From NCBI RefSeq assembly GCF_020906515.1, contig NC_085852.1, positions 62,001-126,000 on the forward strand: a stretch of DNA of 64,000 bases, in the 5' to 3' direction. Made by a program: the position numbers and the translations under genes. A model generated the notes under the pieces. That model was not told where the DNA came from. It did no database searches and saw only the letters and a program-made list of their open reading frames with translations. Shown one piece after another: positions 20,868 through 31,816 of this stretch (position 1 is its first letter; each line of letters begins with the position of its first letter). The DNA is from Vanrija pseudolonga. Lineage: Eukaryota; Basidiomycota; Tremellomycetes; Trichosporonales; Trichosporonaceae.

Positions 20868-21996
20868 TCAATCGCTCAGGAACCACAGAGGAGAGTCCGG
20901 GGGACAATTGCAACAGTATCTGCAGTGGCGGCAACGACGAGAGGGGTCCGACTGGACCTGGGGACATGAGCACAAAGCAGTCGCAACTCAAACTCACAGT
21001 CGCGCCGCAGACTGCGCACAACTCATGATATCCGTAATCGAAGAAGTAGGCCTCAACGTCGAGCTTGTCCCCGAGGGAGTCGAACCAGTCGGTAAAAGTG
21101 AGGAAGGTGGTGTTCGTCTCGGCGTGAACGCGCTTGGGGCCTGGAGGGAACGATTTGTGGATGAGTTTGATCATCGTGGCACGGAGTAGGTCGGTCGATG
21201 AACGGCTCATGTCGTCCTCGACCCCTCCGAATTGCACAGGGGTGACGTGCTCTGCGCCGACAATCGTGATTGAACCCTTGCGGTCGAGGACCTTCATCAT
21301 GTAAGTGAGGATGTTGCCGATGAACGGGGGGTAAGGGTCGTGGTGATTCGACGGGCCGAGTTCGATCTCATCATCGGAGACCAAGGAGTGAAGTACGAGA
21401 ACCCATTCGCGGACGTTTTTGCTACCCTTGAACCCCACTTCGGCGGTGAGTGTGCTACTCGATTCCTCACTCCAATCGACGTGCAGACAATACCGTTTGA
21501 TACGATGAGGGAGCCAGATGTTGGTCTTCAGATGAGGGCGTCGGCGGTATCGGTTGGGAACATCGTAAGGGTCGAAGAAGTCCACGGTGGTGGTGACATT
21601 GGGAATCTGATGGGTACCGAGTTGAGCCACGAACCTGCCGGTGCGACGAAGGGTGTGGGCAGAAGTAAGCTGGCCGAGGTTGAAGTCCGCCAGCTTGTAA
21701 TCGCCGTGGTAGTGCCTGTGGTCCAAGTCGAATATCTGGACGGCAGCCGGGGTGAACGGGAGGAGTTTGTCTCTGAGAATAGGCGGGGACGTGGACGTTG
21801 AGCCTGGCCCAAGAGATACACCGCGGTACAAGTCACGGGTGAGGATGACGTGGCTGAAGAGAAGGCGATCGGCTCGAGCGCGGAACCCGCGAGATGTGAG
21901 GCGCCATTTAAGGAGTGAGGCGTAGTCGGCCTGACTGAAGATGAGGTCGAGGATGTAGGGGAAGGCAGTGTGGTCGATAACAGCGTGGGTGGACAT
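20868..21996 (-). CDS. array member 8: F-box-like protein with zinc-ribbon-like tail
   Basis: Minus strand; exons 21996-20998 and 20957-20868, 362 residues. The ATG precedes MSTHAVIDHTAF; the F-box-like segment is ~7-52. The blocks are AHTLRRTG, TTTVDFFDP, RYCLHVDW, EWVLVLHS, ITIVGAEHV and FLTFTDWFDSLGDKLDVEA. Exon 1 ends CAVCGAT. The 40-base intron (GTGAGT...CCCCAG) is phase 0. Exon 2 is the most Cys-rich of the group: VQSDPSRRCRHCRYCCNC. It is inverted relative to its group I neighbours and divergently arranged with the truncated copy at 22492. Confidence 0.82.
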
Positions 21997-22491
21997 TGTG
22001 GTGGATGAGTTGACTGGGTGGCGAGGGGAGGAGATGGTGGATAGGCGGGGAGGACCAGCGACGACGAGCGCGACCACCGGCTGGTCACCGCGGCCTGTGG
22101 TAAAGGCTCGATGCAGTAGGGGACGAGGGGGCTAAGAGATGGAGCAAGAGAGTCGAGTTGAAAGAATGAGAAGAGTGTTGAAGAGGATTGTCATTGTTGA
22201 GTGACAATGTTTGAAACGGCGACAGTGACGAGTTGACTGGATCGACACCCACCCACCCAAAAACAAATCAACCACGTATAAATACTCTTCCACCCAACGT
22301 CATCCTGTTCCTCATTCTCTTCATCACCCACTCCACCACGCAACTCGACAGAGCTCCTCTCTCCGGCTCCTACCGACACGACCCAAGACTGGTACGTCGC
22401 TGTGCATACAACCGCGCTCCTTCAGCACCCCGCTCACGCCGCCCAAGTCCCCACCGCTCACCCACCTTCATCGTCTTCCCTCGACACCACC
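21997..22491. promoter_or_regulatory. divergent promoter between members 8 and 9
   Basis: An ~495-base stretch between opposed starts. TATAAATA lies at 22277-22284 on the plus strand, about 210 bases before the truncated member 9. No gene seen. Confidence 0.4.
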
Positions 22492-22914
22492 ATGGCCGCC
22501 GTCACGATCGACCACACAGCGTTCCCCTACCTCATCGACGTGATAATGGGGTACGCCGACATGAGCGCCCTTGTCGCCTTCCGCACCACCTCCAGCACCT
22601 TCCGCCGCCGCGTCGACGGTATCCTCCTCAAGCACGTCGTCATCACCTACAAGTATCCCAACGTGACACACAACATCTCCTTCAAGACCCCACCTGGCTC
22701 GCTCCTCACGGTCGGCACCGTGGTCCGTCGTCTCCCCCTTGCCCCCAAGTTCGTCCAAGTCGCCGACATTCAATACTACCCTTATCGCGGCGAAACCATG
22801 TCGCCCAGCCCCGCCGACTTCAAGTCGATCCACACCATTCGTCGCTCTGCCCACATGGTGTCTCAGCGCGGCACCAACTACTTCAAGAACGCATCCCACC
22901 GCAGCTTGAACTGA
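22492..22914 (+). pseudogene. array member 9: truncated 5' copy
   Basis: Open for 140 residues only. It has an intact-looking N-terminal half: HTAFPYLIDVIMGYADMS (F-box-like), then LPLAPKFVQVADI, IHTIRRSAHMVSQRGTNYFKN. It stops exactly where relatives continue into TTVDFFDL; from there on no other family block appears in any frame down to the tRNA. This looks like a 3' deletion rather than a point stop. It is most like members 5 to 7. It might still yield a short F-box-only protein. Confidence 0.75.
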
Positions 22915-23194
22915 CTCGGCACTCACACCGCAAGGCACGTGGTCGCATCATCCCCTTCGGCCCCTTCGTGTCATGATGGCATGCACGGGCTGGCATTACC
23001 CCTCGTACATCAAGCATCAATCTAGCAATGGCAGTGCTCCAATCGATCCAGCCAGACTACTGTTGCAGCGATGTGGTGCCACGAAGGGCCTGGCCCGCAC
23101 CGACGCCACTTCGCCCCCCTCGCACCCTCGCACCCTCTCCGCCCAACCACGCAAAAGAGCAACTCCCCTGCTCCCTCCTCCTCTTCCACAGTAC

Positions 23195-23266
23195 AGGTCC
23201 GACTGGGAATCGAACCCAGATTACAAGAATCAGAATCTTGTGTACTAACCGTTATACGATCAGACC
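23195..23266 (-). tRNA. tRNA-Gln (anticodon CUG)
   Basis: Minus strand, 72 bases. It folds as a full cloverleaf: acceptor GGTCTGA pairs TCGGACC; D stem GTAT/GTAC; anticodon stem CAAGA/TCTTG around the loop TTCTGAT, giving anticodon CTG; T stem CTGGG/CCCAG around TTCGATT. Discriminator base is T. No intron. The B box (GGTTCGATTCC) is perfect. It decodes CAG. Confidence 0.95.
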
Positions 23267-23628
23267 GGTGTCTGCGGCGTGTCTGACGGGTTGATGAGCG
23301 GGGAGGGCCGGTGGAGGGCGGGTCGGTGGATTTCGGCTAACATGCGCCGCGGCGACCAGATCCGCTGTCGCAGGCTGATGTGGGCATGTCAGAGAGTCGA
23401 TCTCGCCACTGCACGCATGCATCGTAGCCGTAGTCGCGCATGTGGGACGACGACATTCCACCCTCAAGACGCGTCCGACGCGTCGACGCGTCGCGACTCG
23501 GGCCTCCACCCACGTGATTGATTTTCGGTCGGCGGGTAAACAATCAACAGCCGACGCGATCCGACGGCCCCGACTCATCATCTCCACCGCACCGCACATT
23601 GCATCAATCAACAGAGACAAGCATCACC
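23267..23628 (+). promoter_or_regulatory. promoter of member 10 with triple MluI box
   Basis: ACGCGT occurs at 23469-23474, 23478-23483 and 23486-23491, about 140-160 bases before the ATG. It is followed by CCTCCACCCACGTGATTGAT (23503-23522), which is echoed before member 11. ACGCGT is the MBF site of G1/S genes in yeasts. Confidence 0.55.
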
Positions 23629-24799
23629 ATGCCGGCGGTACGCTACACGACATACCGCAAGACGTCTGCATCTCTGGCAGCGGAGCGCAAGCCGCCGCCC
23701 GGAAAGCTCAAACCGGCGACGCTTGGGCCTAACAAGCGGCGCGCGCTCGGGGAGCTGGAGTCGAATGCCCGGAGCGCAGCGGTTGCCTCCGAAGGCATCA
23801 ACACGCACGCCGAGCTCAAGATGGGATACAAGGGCAAGAACCAAACGCACATCTACTACCTCATCACGCCCGTCACTGCGGGCTTCGTTCCCCAGGATAA
23901 GAGCGCGTACCGCCTCCCATATACCCCTCGCGACATCGAAGTTCTCGACATTCGCGACGTCGAGTGGGAGTCGCTGCCCGCGGTCCGCATCAACGCGTTC
24001 AAGCGTCTCGACACGGTACGGCGGTTCAACCTCTTCCAGCTCGGCGGCGGGCCGCAAGACTGGTTCACGCAGGCGACGACGACGGTCGACTTTGTGCACC
24101 TTAACGATGTGTCCAGCTGGAAGCGGAAAGACACGGGAGCGGCCACTGAGCCGATCCACCTGCCGCCCAACACGACGCGGCACGTCCTCCACGTCGCGTG
24201 GGACCAGTCCAGCATGGCCTGGTCGCGCGGGCTGCGGTTCTGCGCCAACGCGAAAGTGAGGGACTGGGTGCTCGTCCTCCACCCCCAGGTTCGCGACAAG
24301 GCGCCAGCAGTGCGCGACAAGTGCCCCGAGTTTCTGAGCAACCTCATCGAGAAGATCACGACGGCACTGAAGAAGGGCTGCAAGCTCACGGTCGTCGGCG
24401 CCGAAACTGCTGCGGCGGGGCAGTTCGGTAAACCGGCCGGCTCGAAGCGCGGGGTGGACACGACAGCGGCAGTCAGGGAGCACTTCTACGCGTACTGGAA
24501 GGCGAAGTGCCCCGAGAAGACGCGGTTCAAGCTCGACGACGGGACGCGTTTCCTCACGATGGACGAGTTCGCGGCCGAGCTCGGCGACCGGGCGGACATT
24601 GAGGGCCGGTGGCCGCCCAAGCGGACACGGCTGTGTGGGACATGCGGCAAGGTGCGTGGGACCCATGGCGCCGAACTGACGGTCGTAGAAGGTGCCAGTG
24701 GAGCGGTATAGCAGATGCTCGTGTGGGCGGGGCGAGGAGAGCGACGACGCGCGGAGCGAGGCGACTGTCGACCTCGTGAGTGACGACGAGGCGCCATAG
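23629..24799 (+). CDS. array member 10: F-box-less core protein with Cys tail
   Basis: Exons 23629-24651 and 24689-24799, 377 residues. Instead of an F-box the first ~65 residues are Lys/Arg/Pro-rich (YRKTSASLAAERKPPPGKL, KRRALGELESN). The family core then starts at HAELKMGY. Blocks: YTPRDIEVLDI, LDTVRRFN, TTTVDFVHL, RHVLHVAWD, DWVLVLHP, LTVVGAET with AGQFGKPAGSKRG, FLTMDEFAAELGDRADIEG. CGTCGK ends exon 1. A 37-base intron (GTGCGT...TCGTAG, with ACTGAC) leads to KVPVERYSRCSC and an acidic end (SDDEAP). It is likely no longer an Skp1 binder; the basic arm suggests nuclear location. Confidence 0.82.
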
Positions 24800-25094
24800 G
24801 ACCGCCGAGTTGCGTGCTGCGCTCCCGAGGTCGATGCGAGCGTCGCCTCCATGTACACTTATAATGGCTTGTCGTGGTGCCATATGCATGCATCAACGGT
24901 AGCGGGATCGCGACCATGACGCGCATACTCGCGACGCGTCTTGACCTCCACCCGCGTGATTGATTTTTCTTCCGTCCACGACCGGCAATCCCCGATCCTG
25001 CGGCGACGCGGACGCGAAGAGAGCAAGTCTTGGGTTCCACAGTCCACCATCTGCATCACCAACATCGGAGATATCGGCAAGCTACTCAGAGATT
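24800..25094 (+). promoter_or_regulatory. promoter of member 11 with single MluI box
   Basis: ACGCGT at 24934-24939, then CCTCCACCCGCGTGATTGAT (24945-24964), which aligns with the element before member 10. Confidence 0.5.
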
Positions 25095-26353
25095 ATGCCG
25101 CCTGCTCGCCACGGCAAGGCCACGGCGCCAAAAGCTCGCGCGACACGATCCAGAACCACCACCGACAAGCGACGCGCCGGCGCTCTCGCCGACGTTCCGT
25201 CAAACCTGCCGGCCGCCCACTCCGCTCCGGCAACGGGCAGCAAGACCGCCGCTGCCGCGGTGCACTCCCACGTCGAGCTCAAGATGGGTTACACGCACGA
25301 CAGGAACATGACGCCAACGTTCACCCTCCTGTTACCCGTGACATCCGAGTCCAAGCCGCGTGACAAGCACGCGTGCGAGCTGCCCTACCTCCCCGGGCGG
25401 GTGGAGGTGCTCGACGTCAACCACGTGCTGTTTGACGACCCGCCCGCGTCCAAGATGAGCGCGTTCAAGAACGTCCGCACTGTGCGACGATTCGACCTGT
25501 TCGGGTTTGGGGCGAGCACGAAGGACTTCGTCCCGCAGGCGACGACGACGGTCGACTTTCTCGACCTGGACAAGATCATGCCCCGCGGCCGTAACGACTC
25601 GGGGAAACGCGCGCTACAGGTGCCACCCAATACAGAGCGGTACGTTCTGCATGTGGCATGGGATCAGGCAGACACGCAACCTTGGAGTGACCTCCGGTTC
25701 TGTGGGCACGCCAAGGTGCGTGACTGGGTGCTCGTCCTCAACCCACAGCTGGGCGGAAACAAGGAGCCGGTCGTCCATCACCACTGTCCCGGCTTCCTCC
25801 TGAACCTCTTCGAGAAGATCACCCCCACCGTAAAGAATGGGAGCAAGTTCACCGTCGTTGGCGCCGAGGCCGCTGCGACAGGGCAATTTGCCAAGCCGGC
25901 CGGCTCAAAGCGCGGGGAGGACACGACCGCGGCGCTCAAGCATCATCTTCACACGTACTGGAAGGCCAAGGTCCCCTCCGATGCGGTGCGGTTCAAGCTC
26001 GACGACGCGACGAGGTTCCTCACGAGGGAGGAGTTCTGCGCCGAGCTGGGCAAGCGTGAAGAGATCGAGGGCGTGTGGCCGCCGCAGCGGTTGTACATCT
26101 GCGGGACATGCGGCAAGGTGAGTTGGTGTATTATGGCAGCGACGCGCAGCCCGATCCGTTCCTGTATGGCCAGTTTGCGTGCGGCCGGCCGGAGGACACC
26201 GACGACGGCATGAGTGCCGAGGACGGCACATTTGGGCTGGAGAGCAGTGACGGGGAGCTGGAGCCGCCGTCGAGCCCGCTCGTCGGGTTATACACTGACG
26301 CCGAGTTCGAGGCGCACAACAACAAGCGACGGCGGCGACGGCGGTGGCGATAA
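25095..26353 (+). CDS. array member 11: F-box-less core protein with Cys tail
   Basis: Exon 1 is 25095-26117 (341 codons, the same length as in member 10). The N-terminus is again basic and disordered-looking (RHGKATAPKARATRSR, KRRAGALADVPSN). Core blocks: LPGRVEVLDV, VRTVRRFDLFGFG, TTTVDFLDL, RYVLHVAWD, DWVLVLNP, FTVVGAEAAATGQFAKP, FLTREEFCAELGKREEIEG, then CGTCGK. The exon 2 start is unsure. An acceptor at 26149 gives Cys spacing like its sister but a 32-base intron; one at 26173 gives a 56-base intron but drops the spacing. Either way it ends with an acidic stretch and a basic KRRRRRRWR, the reverse charge of member 10's end. Confidence 0.78.
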
Positions 26354-26526
26354 GGCAATGCGCGCCTTGGACAACTGCATGGCGGTGCCGGCATAGCCGC
26401 GGGTATGACGTGCGGGACCGAATCCCGCTTGGGCGCGGTGTTGTTATTCCGCGGTAAATGCTCCGACCAACCTTGTGATTTCATTGTTCACTGCATCTCT
26501 GCAACTTCGCCATCGCACTCATCGCC

Positions 26527-28041
26527 ATGCACCGGCCGCTTCCTCGACCACCCACTGACGACTCCACACGACCAAGCGAGCCGAGTTCCCCGCGCCCCAG
26601 CGAAGCCCCTGCCACAGTGCTGGATGCCACGGCCTTCCCGCACATCCTGGACCGTGTGCTGGCCTACCTCGCCCCAGAGCACCTGTACCCCCTCCGAGCG
26701 GTCTCCCGCGATGTCCAACGCCGAATCGACACGCAGATAACATGCTTTCGCGTCGTCCTCGTCGACCACCGCTGGCGATGCCTTCAGCGCTGCGTCCCGC
26801 CCGTCGGCGCCGTCCCCCTCCGCTCCGATGGGGTGGGGCGCGAGTACTGCGTCCAGGACTTGCCACCGGACACGCTAGTCAAGGTTGTCCAGGTGCGCAG
26901 GACGGCTGATGGCGTTGCCGACGCACTCGACACTATGGGCACGGTGCACACGGTGCAGCGGTGCGGCGCCAAGGCGGTCGTGGGTAATTTTCCTGCCCAG
27001 ATCCACCCGGGCGTGCGCACAATGGTCGACTGCTTCGGCTTTGCCAACCTCGGCACACCGACTCTCTTTTGGAAGGTCGCGGGATCGCATGCAGAGAAGC
27101 GGTACCACCAGCCCACAATCCCCGACTCGATCAGGCGGTACGTCTTGCACGCTGTCATCGACCAGGTGGCAAGCGTGATTAGCGTGGACGAGGATGACCA
27201 CGACGTGCGGTTCGCTTTCCCTCCTGGCCTGTGCGAGTTCGTGCTCGTCCTCTGGCCTATCTTTGCCACTGAAGAGCGTCGACGAGTCCAAGACGTGCCC
27301 GTGTCGCTCGTGTCGATGATCGGCGCAGCGGTCACAGCCGCCGAAAGTGACATCAAGACCACCATTGTCGGTGCCGAACGCCTCTCTCCGCTCGTGTTGG
27401 GCAACAATAAGGAGAAGTTTGCCGACCCGGCTGACGCCGTCGAAGCGGTGCGGGAGCTGCTGCGTACTCACCAGACAACCAAGTTCCGAGCCGAGCAACA
27501 ACGGTACGCAGAGGCGCAAGCCTTTCTTCAGCAGATGAATGACGACAATCTCGCCTGCGTCCAACTCGCGAAGCGACAGAGGGTGGGCGAGATCAGCCGC
27601 CGAGACCCCCTAATCAACGACATGCGGCGTCGCGTCATGGACCACTGGCGAACACTGGGCAAGCCGGACCTAAGGACAGCAGCGGAGTGCAAGGACCCTT
27701 TCTCGCGCGTAGACAAGGAGCCAGATGACCTGTACGATATGCAGCGGAAGCTGGAGGGCCTGATTTCATACCATCGGCGTAACACCGGCGTCGTCGAGCC
27801 CCCACTCCCGGGAATCCCTGTACCGCCAGATGCGGACAAGCTGTCGCCCGTCCGTTTCCTCACCCTCCAGGAGTGGTGGCGCGACCTCGGCCCCACGCGC
27901 CGGCGATACCAGGGCCTCGCGTTCGACGACGGGAGGGCCGACGGCGACGAGGCGCTGTCGCTCAGTCTGGTGGAGATGTGAGTTGTGTGTGGTGGATGAT
28001 ACTGACGACACAGGAGCGGTTATTCGCTGCGCGAGTCTTGA
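26527..28041 (+). CDS. array member 12: DHRWRC-type F-box-like protein
   Basis: Exons 26527-27977 and 28014-28041, 492 residues, the longest of group II. It has a Pro/Ser-rich head, then an F-box-like segment (~38-80, FPHILDRVLAYL...LRAVSRDVQRRID). The Cys/His motif follows: VDHRWRCLQRCVPP and, 25 residues on, YCVQDLP. Core blocks: VHTVQRCG, RTMVDCFGF, RRYVLHAVID, EFVLVLWP, TTIVGAERLSPLVLG, FLTLQEWWRDLGPTRRRYQG. A ~100-residue charged helical insert (~318-420, RAEQQRYAEAQAFLQQ, KRQRVGEISRRD) precedes the last block and is absent from sisters. A 36-base intron in phase 2 joins LVE to the micro-exon MSGYSLRES. Confidence 0.84.
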
Positions 28042-28405
28042 GCCAGTTAACACTACATGCGGGATGGAGGTTTCCAGCCGCGTCCGCAGAGCAGGCCGCT
28101 TGGTGTCGACGGCGGCGAGGGCGGCAACGAGCTGAGCAAACTGCTGCCGTTCGAGCGTGTACGGATCCAGTACTGCACAGACGTGAGCTTCCGACTGCTT
28201 ACTGTGTGTTTGGTGTCGCAGCCACCATCCTGCTCGACGAGGACACTGGCCTCGTTACGCCGTGAAATGCCGACGACCCTCCACTCTGGCGGTCCACCCC
28301 CTCGAGCAAGCCGCACACACACACACTCGCCCATTTATTGCAACACTCCCACTCACTTTCACTCTCCCACTCACTCCAGACACCACCAAACCCTCCACGT
28401 CGACA
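28042..28405. other. intergenic before member 13
   Basis: No gene seen. A (CA)n run at ~28311-28326 and a C/T-rich leader with ACTCACTTTCACTCTCCCAC precede the ATG. Confidence 0.4.
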
Positions 28406-29563
28406 ATGACCAACCAGACAACTGCAATGCTCAACGCCGGAGCATTCCCTCACATCCTGGACAACATCCTCTCCAGCGTGCCCCTCGCCGACCTCGTGCG
28501 CTTGCGAGGCGTCTCCCGCTATGTACGCGACCATATCGACGCCAAGCTCCTCAAGTGCTACCATGTCAAGTTGGTGGATCACAGCACAGAGTGCCAAAAC
28601 AACTGCGCGCCGCCATGCGGCGTCGTCCGCTTCATGCGCGACGAGCGCACGGACCCCGACGACGTCTGCGTGCAGGACCTGCCGGTCCCTGGAACGCTGG
28701 TCAAGGTGGTGGACTACACGGGTGAAGGCACAAACCACCTCGAGGCGGTGCTTGAACATATTGGGACCGCCCAGACACTCCAGCGCACCACGACGTCGGC
28801 ACTCCTCGGTCCCTTTCCCGCTCAACTCCACCGCGGAATTACTACCCTGGTCGACTACCTGCGCCTGGCAAGCCTTCCCATGGCCACTATTCCTGTCGCC
28901 CATCCCGAGACCGGGGAGGACGAGTACTACCACCAGGTCACGGTGCCCCCCTCTATCCGACGCTACATCCTTCACTTCATCTTCAACCAAGTTCACTGCG
29001 AGTTCGACAGCTTTGGTCTGGGGGACGATCTTCGGTTTACGGTTCCCGCAGGCACATTGGAAGAGTTTGTGCTCGTTCTCTGGCCACTCTTTTTCACCCC
29101 GCCAACGGGAGGAAGGCTCTGGTTCCAGGCCTTTCAGAGCGTTCCACCCGCCCTCGCCCGTTCCCTCACTGCGGCTGCGGTGGCCGCTGCGGGCGGCGCG
29201 ATGACCACGATTGTCGGAGCGGACCGTGTCTCGCCGCTCATCTTCGGCCGCACGCGCGGGTGCAACAGCCCTCGATACGTTATCGAGCAGATCCGGAAGC
29301 ACATTCGCCTCGTCTTGGCCGCCAGGTTCCCAGGAGACGAGCAGAAGGTCCAGGAAGCCCTCGCGCGCGTCCGATTCGTCACCCTCCAGGAGTGGTGGCA
29401 CGAGCTTGGTCCCATTCACAGGGGTTACGCCGGGGGGGCCGGTGTCCCCTCAACGACCAAAGGACGAAAAAGACAAGTTGCGCTTGCTTGCAAAGACGTA
29501 CGTGTCCAGTCTGTATCGTGCTGACGGAGCAGTAGCGCGTACCCATTGTGTGCGAAGAGGTGA
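28406..29563 (+). CDS. array member 13: DHRWRC-type F-box-like protein, one-base shift
   Basis: Exon 1 is 28406-29497, exon 2 29533-29563; about 373 residues if one base is disregarded. The F-box-like segment is ~10-50 (AFPHILDNILSSVPLADLVR). The Cys/His motif is VDHSTECQNNCAPPCG, then CVQDLP. Blocks: AQTLQRTT, TTLVDYLRL, RRYILHFIFN, EFVLVLWP, TTIVGADRVSPLIFG, FVTLQEWWHELG. In the G7 run at 29432-29438 the frame that matches sisters moves by +1: downstream GGPVSPQRPKDEKDKLRLL lines up with their GGEHAGKHESYSLKLV. Only that frame reaches the donor in the right phase, giving TSAYPLCAKR. It is either a real lesion or a homopolymer error. Confidence 0.75.
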
Positions 29564-30139
29564 GCTGAAGCGTTTTCCCGCCGCTGACGATGCAAAAGGT
29601 GGCTCTGTATGTGTCCCGACCGCCGAGCCGTTTGGTTGGTCGCATTCCCGGCCGTTGTGGTGGTTTTTACGGTGGTGTTTCTGTGGCACATGGTTGGCCA
29701 TTGGGCAGAGTTACAACGATCGAAGCGGGCATTGGCACGCGCAGCCTTCGAGCTGTGAGTGCCACCGTGCGCCCGAACCGCCCGGACGGCTGCACAAGGG
29801 TAAACACTACGCCGTACCAGGCATCCATTGTCTCGATGTTTATAACATGTATGTCATCAATTGAACAATGCCGTGAACGTCGTGTCGATGTGGCCATTGG
29901 CTTGTTTGTGAAACACGTCGCTGGTTCCATCACTGAGCCAACGACTACCACCTACATACTCCCTCAGCACTGCTTCTTTGCAATCACACACATTGTCACG
30001 AGGCATCAATCAGCTCGCAACACTTCACGTTGTTCTGGGTTCAATCAATCCAGCACACATTTTGGATATAAACCCCCCACAAGGACGGCCTCTCTATTCC
30101 TCTGTCCTCCATCCTCTCAACTCCAACCATCACTCAGCC
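29564..30139. promoter_or_regulatory. promoter of member 14
   Basis: TATAAA at 30067-30072 is ~70 bases before the ATG, one of the clearest TATA boxes here. Otherwise ~500 bases without a gene. Confidence 0.5.
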
Positions 30140-31432
30140 ATGGCCAGCCCCCCGCCCGCAGGCCCCCAATTCTCGCTCAGCACCCCCGTGGGGCTCCCAC
30201 TCGAGGTGATTGAAAACATCGTCGTCGACCACACCCCGCTCGAGCACATTATCCCGTGGCGCGCCGTTGCCAAGTGCTTCCAGATCCGCGTCGATAAACG
30301 CCTGAAGAGCTACTACGTGGAGCTCGTGCGCGACCCCTACCACTGCACCTGCAACTTCATTTGCCATGTCATGCCATGCACGCGTGACGGGCACACTGAC
30401 CGGTCTGTTCTGTGCGCGGAGGACCTCCTGAAGGAAGGTGCCTTGGTCAAGGTCCTCCTATGTGAGGACTTTTCGCACACGCTGGTCCTGAGCAATGTGC
30501 TTAAGCGTCTTGGCACCGTACACACACTGCAGCGCACTGGGTACATGCCCTTGGACACCCGACGTTTCCGTCAGCTCCCGGGCATCACCACCGTTGTTGA
30601 CTCTGTGGATCTTACGACGCTCTATGCGCCGTTCATACCGCGAAAGGGACCGGAGTTTGTGCCTCCAGTGGGCCGTCCACGGCGGTCCCGTGGTGAAGCT
30701 AAAAGCCGGCTGCGCCTTCGGATAATGCTGGACAAGGCCACGGGTAAGAAGCACCACATCGAGTATTACCACTTGGTGGAAGTTCCCCCCACCGTTCGGC
30801 GGCACATCGTCCACATTTCGCTCTGCCAGGAGCTACGCGCCAACGACAGGCACTGGATGATGCACGATCTCCGATTCCAGCACCCACCAGGTCTGGGCGA
30901 GTTTCTCCTCGTCCTCTGGCCGCACTTTTGGCCCTTATATTGGTGTGATCCCCCTCCGACATATCGGCCATTCGCAAGCATCCCCCAGACATTCACCTCT
31001 CTTCTCGCCGCAGTCGCAACGTCTGCATTGGATGGCAGGCCCACGACCGTTGTCAGCGCCGACCGTCTCTCGCCGCTCCTTTTCAACGAGAACGCGGCAC
31101 GCGCCGCCGACCCCACCGATATGGTGAACAAGGTCAAGGACATCGTGCGACAGCGTATGCGGCACGCCCTTGAGAAGGAGAACAACGACTCGAAGGAGAC
31201 AATGGAGGAGCGCCTCGAAAGGGCCTTTGATCGCATCCGATTCATATCACTCGAGGCTTGGTGGGCCGAGCTTGGCGAGCCCCGACGCCGGTACGAGGGC
31301 TTTGCACTCGGCGGCGCCGGGATCGATAAACACGAGTCTTACTCACTTGAACTCGTTGCGCAGTACGTGGCGGCCCACCCGGGCGTGTGAGCTGACGTAC
31401 ACAGAAGCAAAGTCCCCTTCGGTAGCCACTAA
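30140..31432 (+). CDS. array member 14: divergent DHRWRC-type F-box-like protein
   Basis: Exons 30140-31362 and 31405-31432, 416 residues. The F-box-like segment (~18-55, LPLEVIENIVVDHTPLEHI, WRAVAKCFQIRVDKRL) departs from the usual FPHLID form. The Cys/His region is rewritten with more cysteines (YHCTCNFICHVMPC, then LCAEDLL). Blocks: VHTLQRTG, TTVVDSVDL, a basic insert (GRPRRSRGEAKSRLRLR), RRHIVHISL, EFLLVLWPHFWP, TTVVSADRLSPLLF, FISLEAWWAELGEPRRRYEG. The conserved end YSLELVAQ is joined through a phase-2 intron (42 bases, GTACGT...ACACAG) to SKVPFGSH. It is the most diverged member of group II. Confidence 0.82.
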
Positions 31433-31816
31433 GTTGGGTACACACTTAGCAGTTGGGAGCTGAGACTTGGGAGCTGCTCGACGCAGGCCTCAACAGCTCG
31501 CGGTTTCCTCCCTATACTGTGAGCCCCAGTGATGGGTGTGTGTCGATACACATCGGCAGTGCATCCTCCTCAACGCTGCCCCTGCATGGGCCGCAATCCC
31601 TTACATCTATGTATAGTGTTCTGGGAGCAGTGTCGTCGTCCTGAATATCAGCCTCGTCGTGGTTGTCAGTGGGCAGTAAACTGGGTGGCAAACTCGCCAC
31701 CAACAGGTGCCACTTTGACTTCGAGCGCCAATCTCATCTCGCACCGCCCGTCGACTTTTGTTTATCACTCAACCCAACACACAACTTGCTCTTCACGACA
31801 CACTTTTCACTTCACC
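31433..31816. other. intergenic before member 15
   Basis: No gene seen. The last 50 bases are rich in ACACAAC and TTCACTTCACC, a leader style seen before several members. Confidence 0.4.

Noticed and set aside
23608-24858. 416-codon minus-strand frame antisense to member 10
   Set aside because: Arg/Val/Glu-rich shadow of a GC3-rich gene; no family block or splice logic, while the plus strand has all core blocks.
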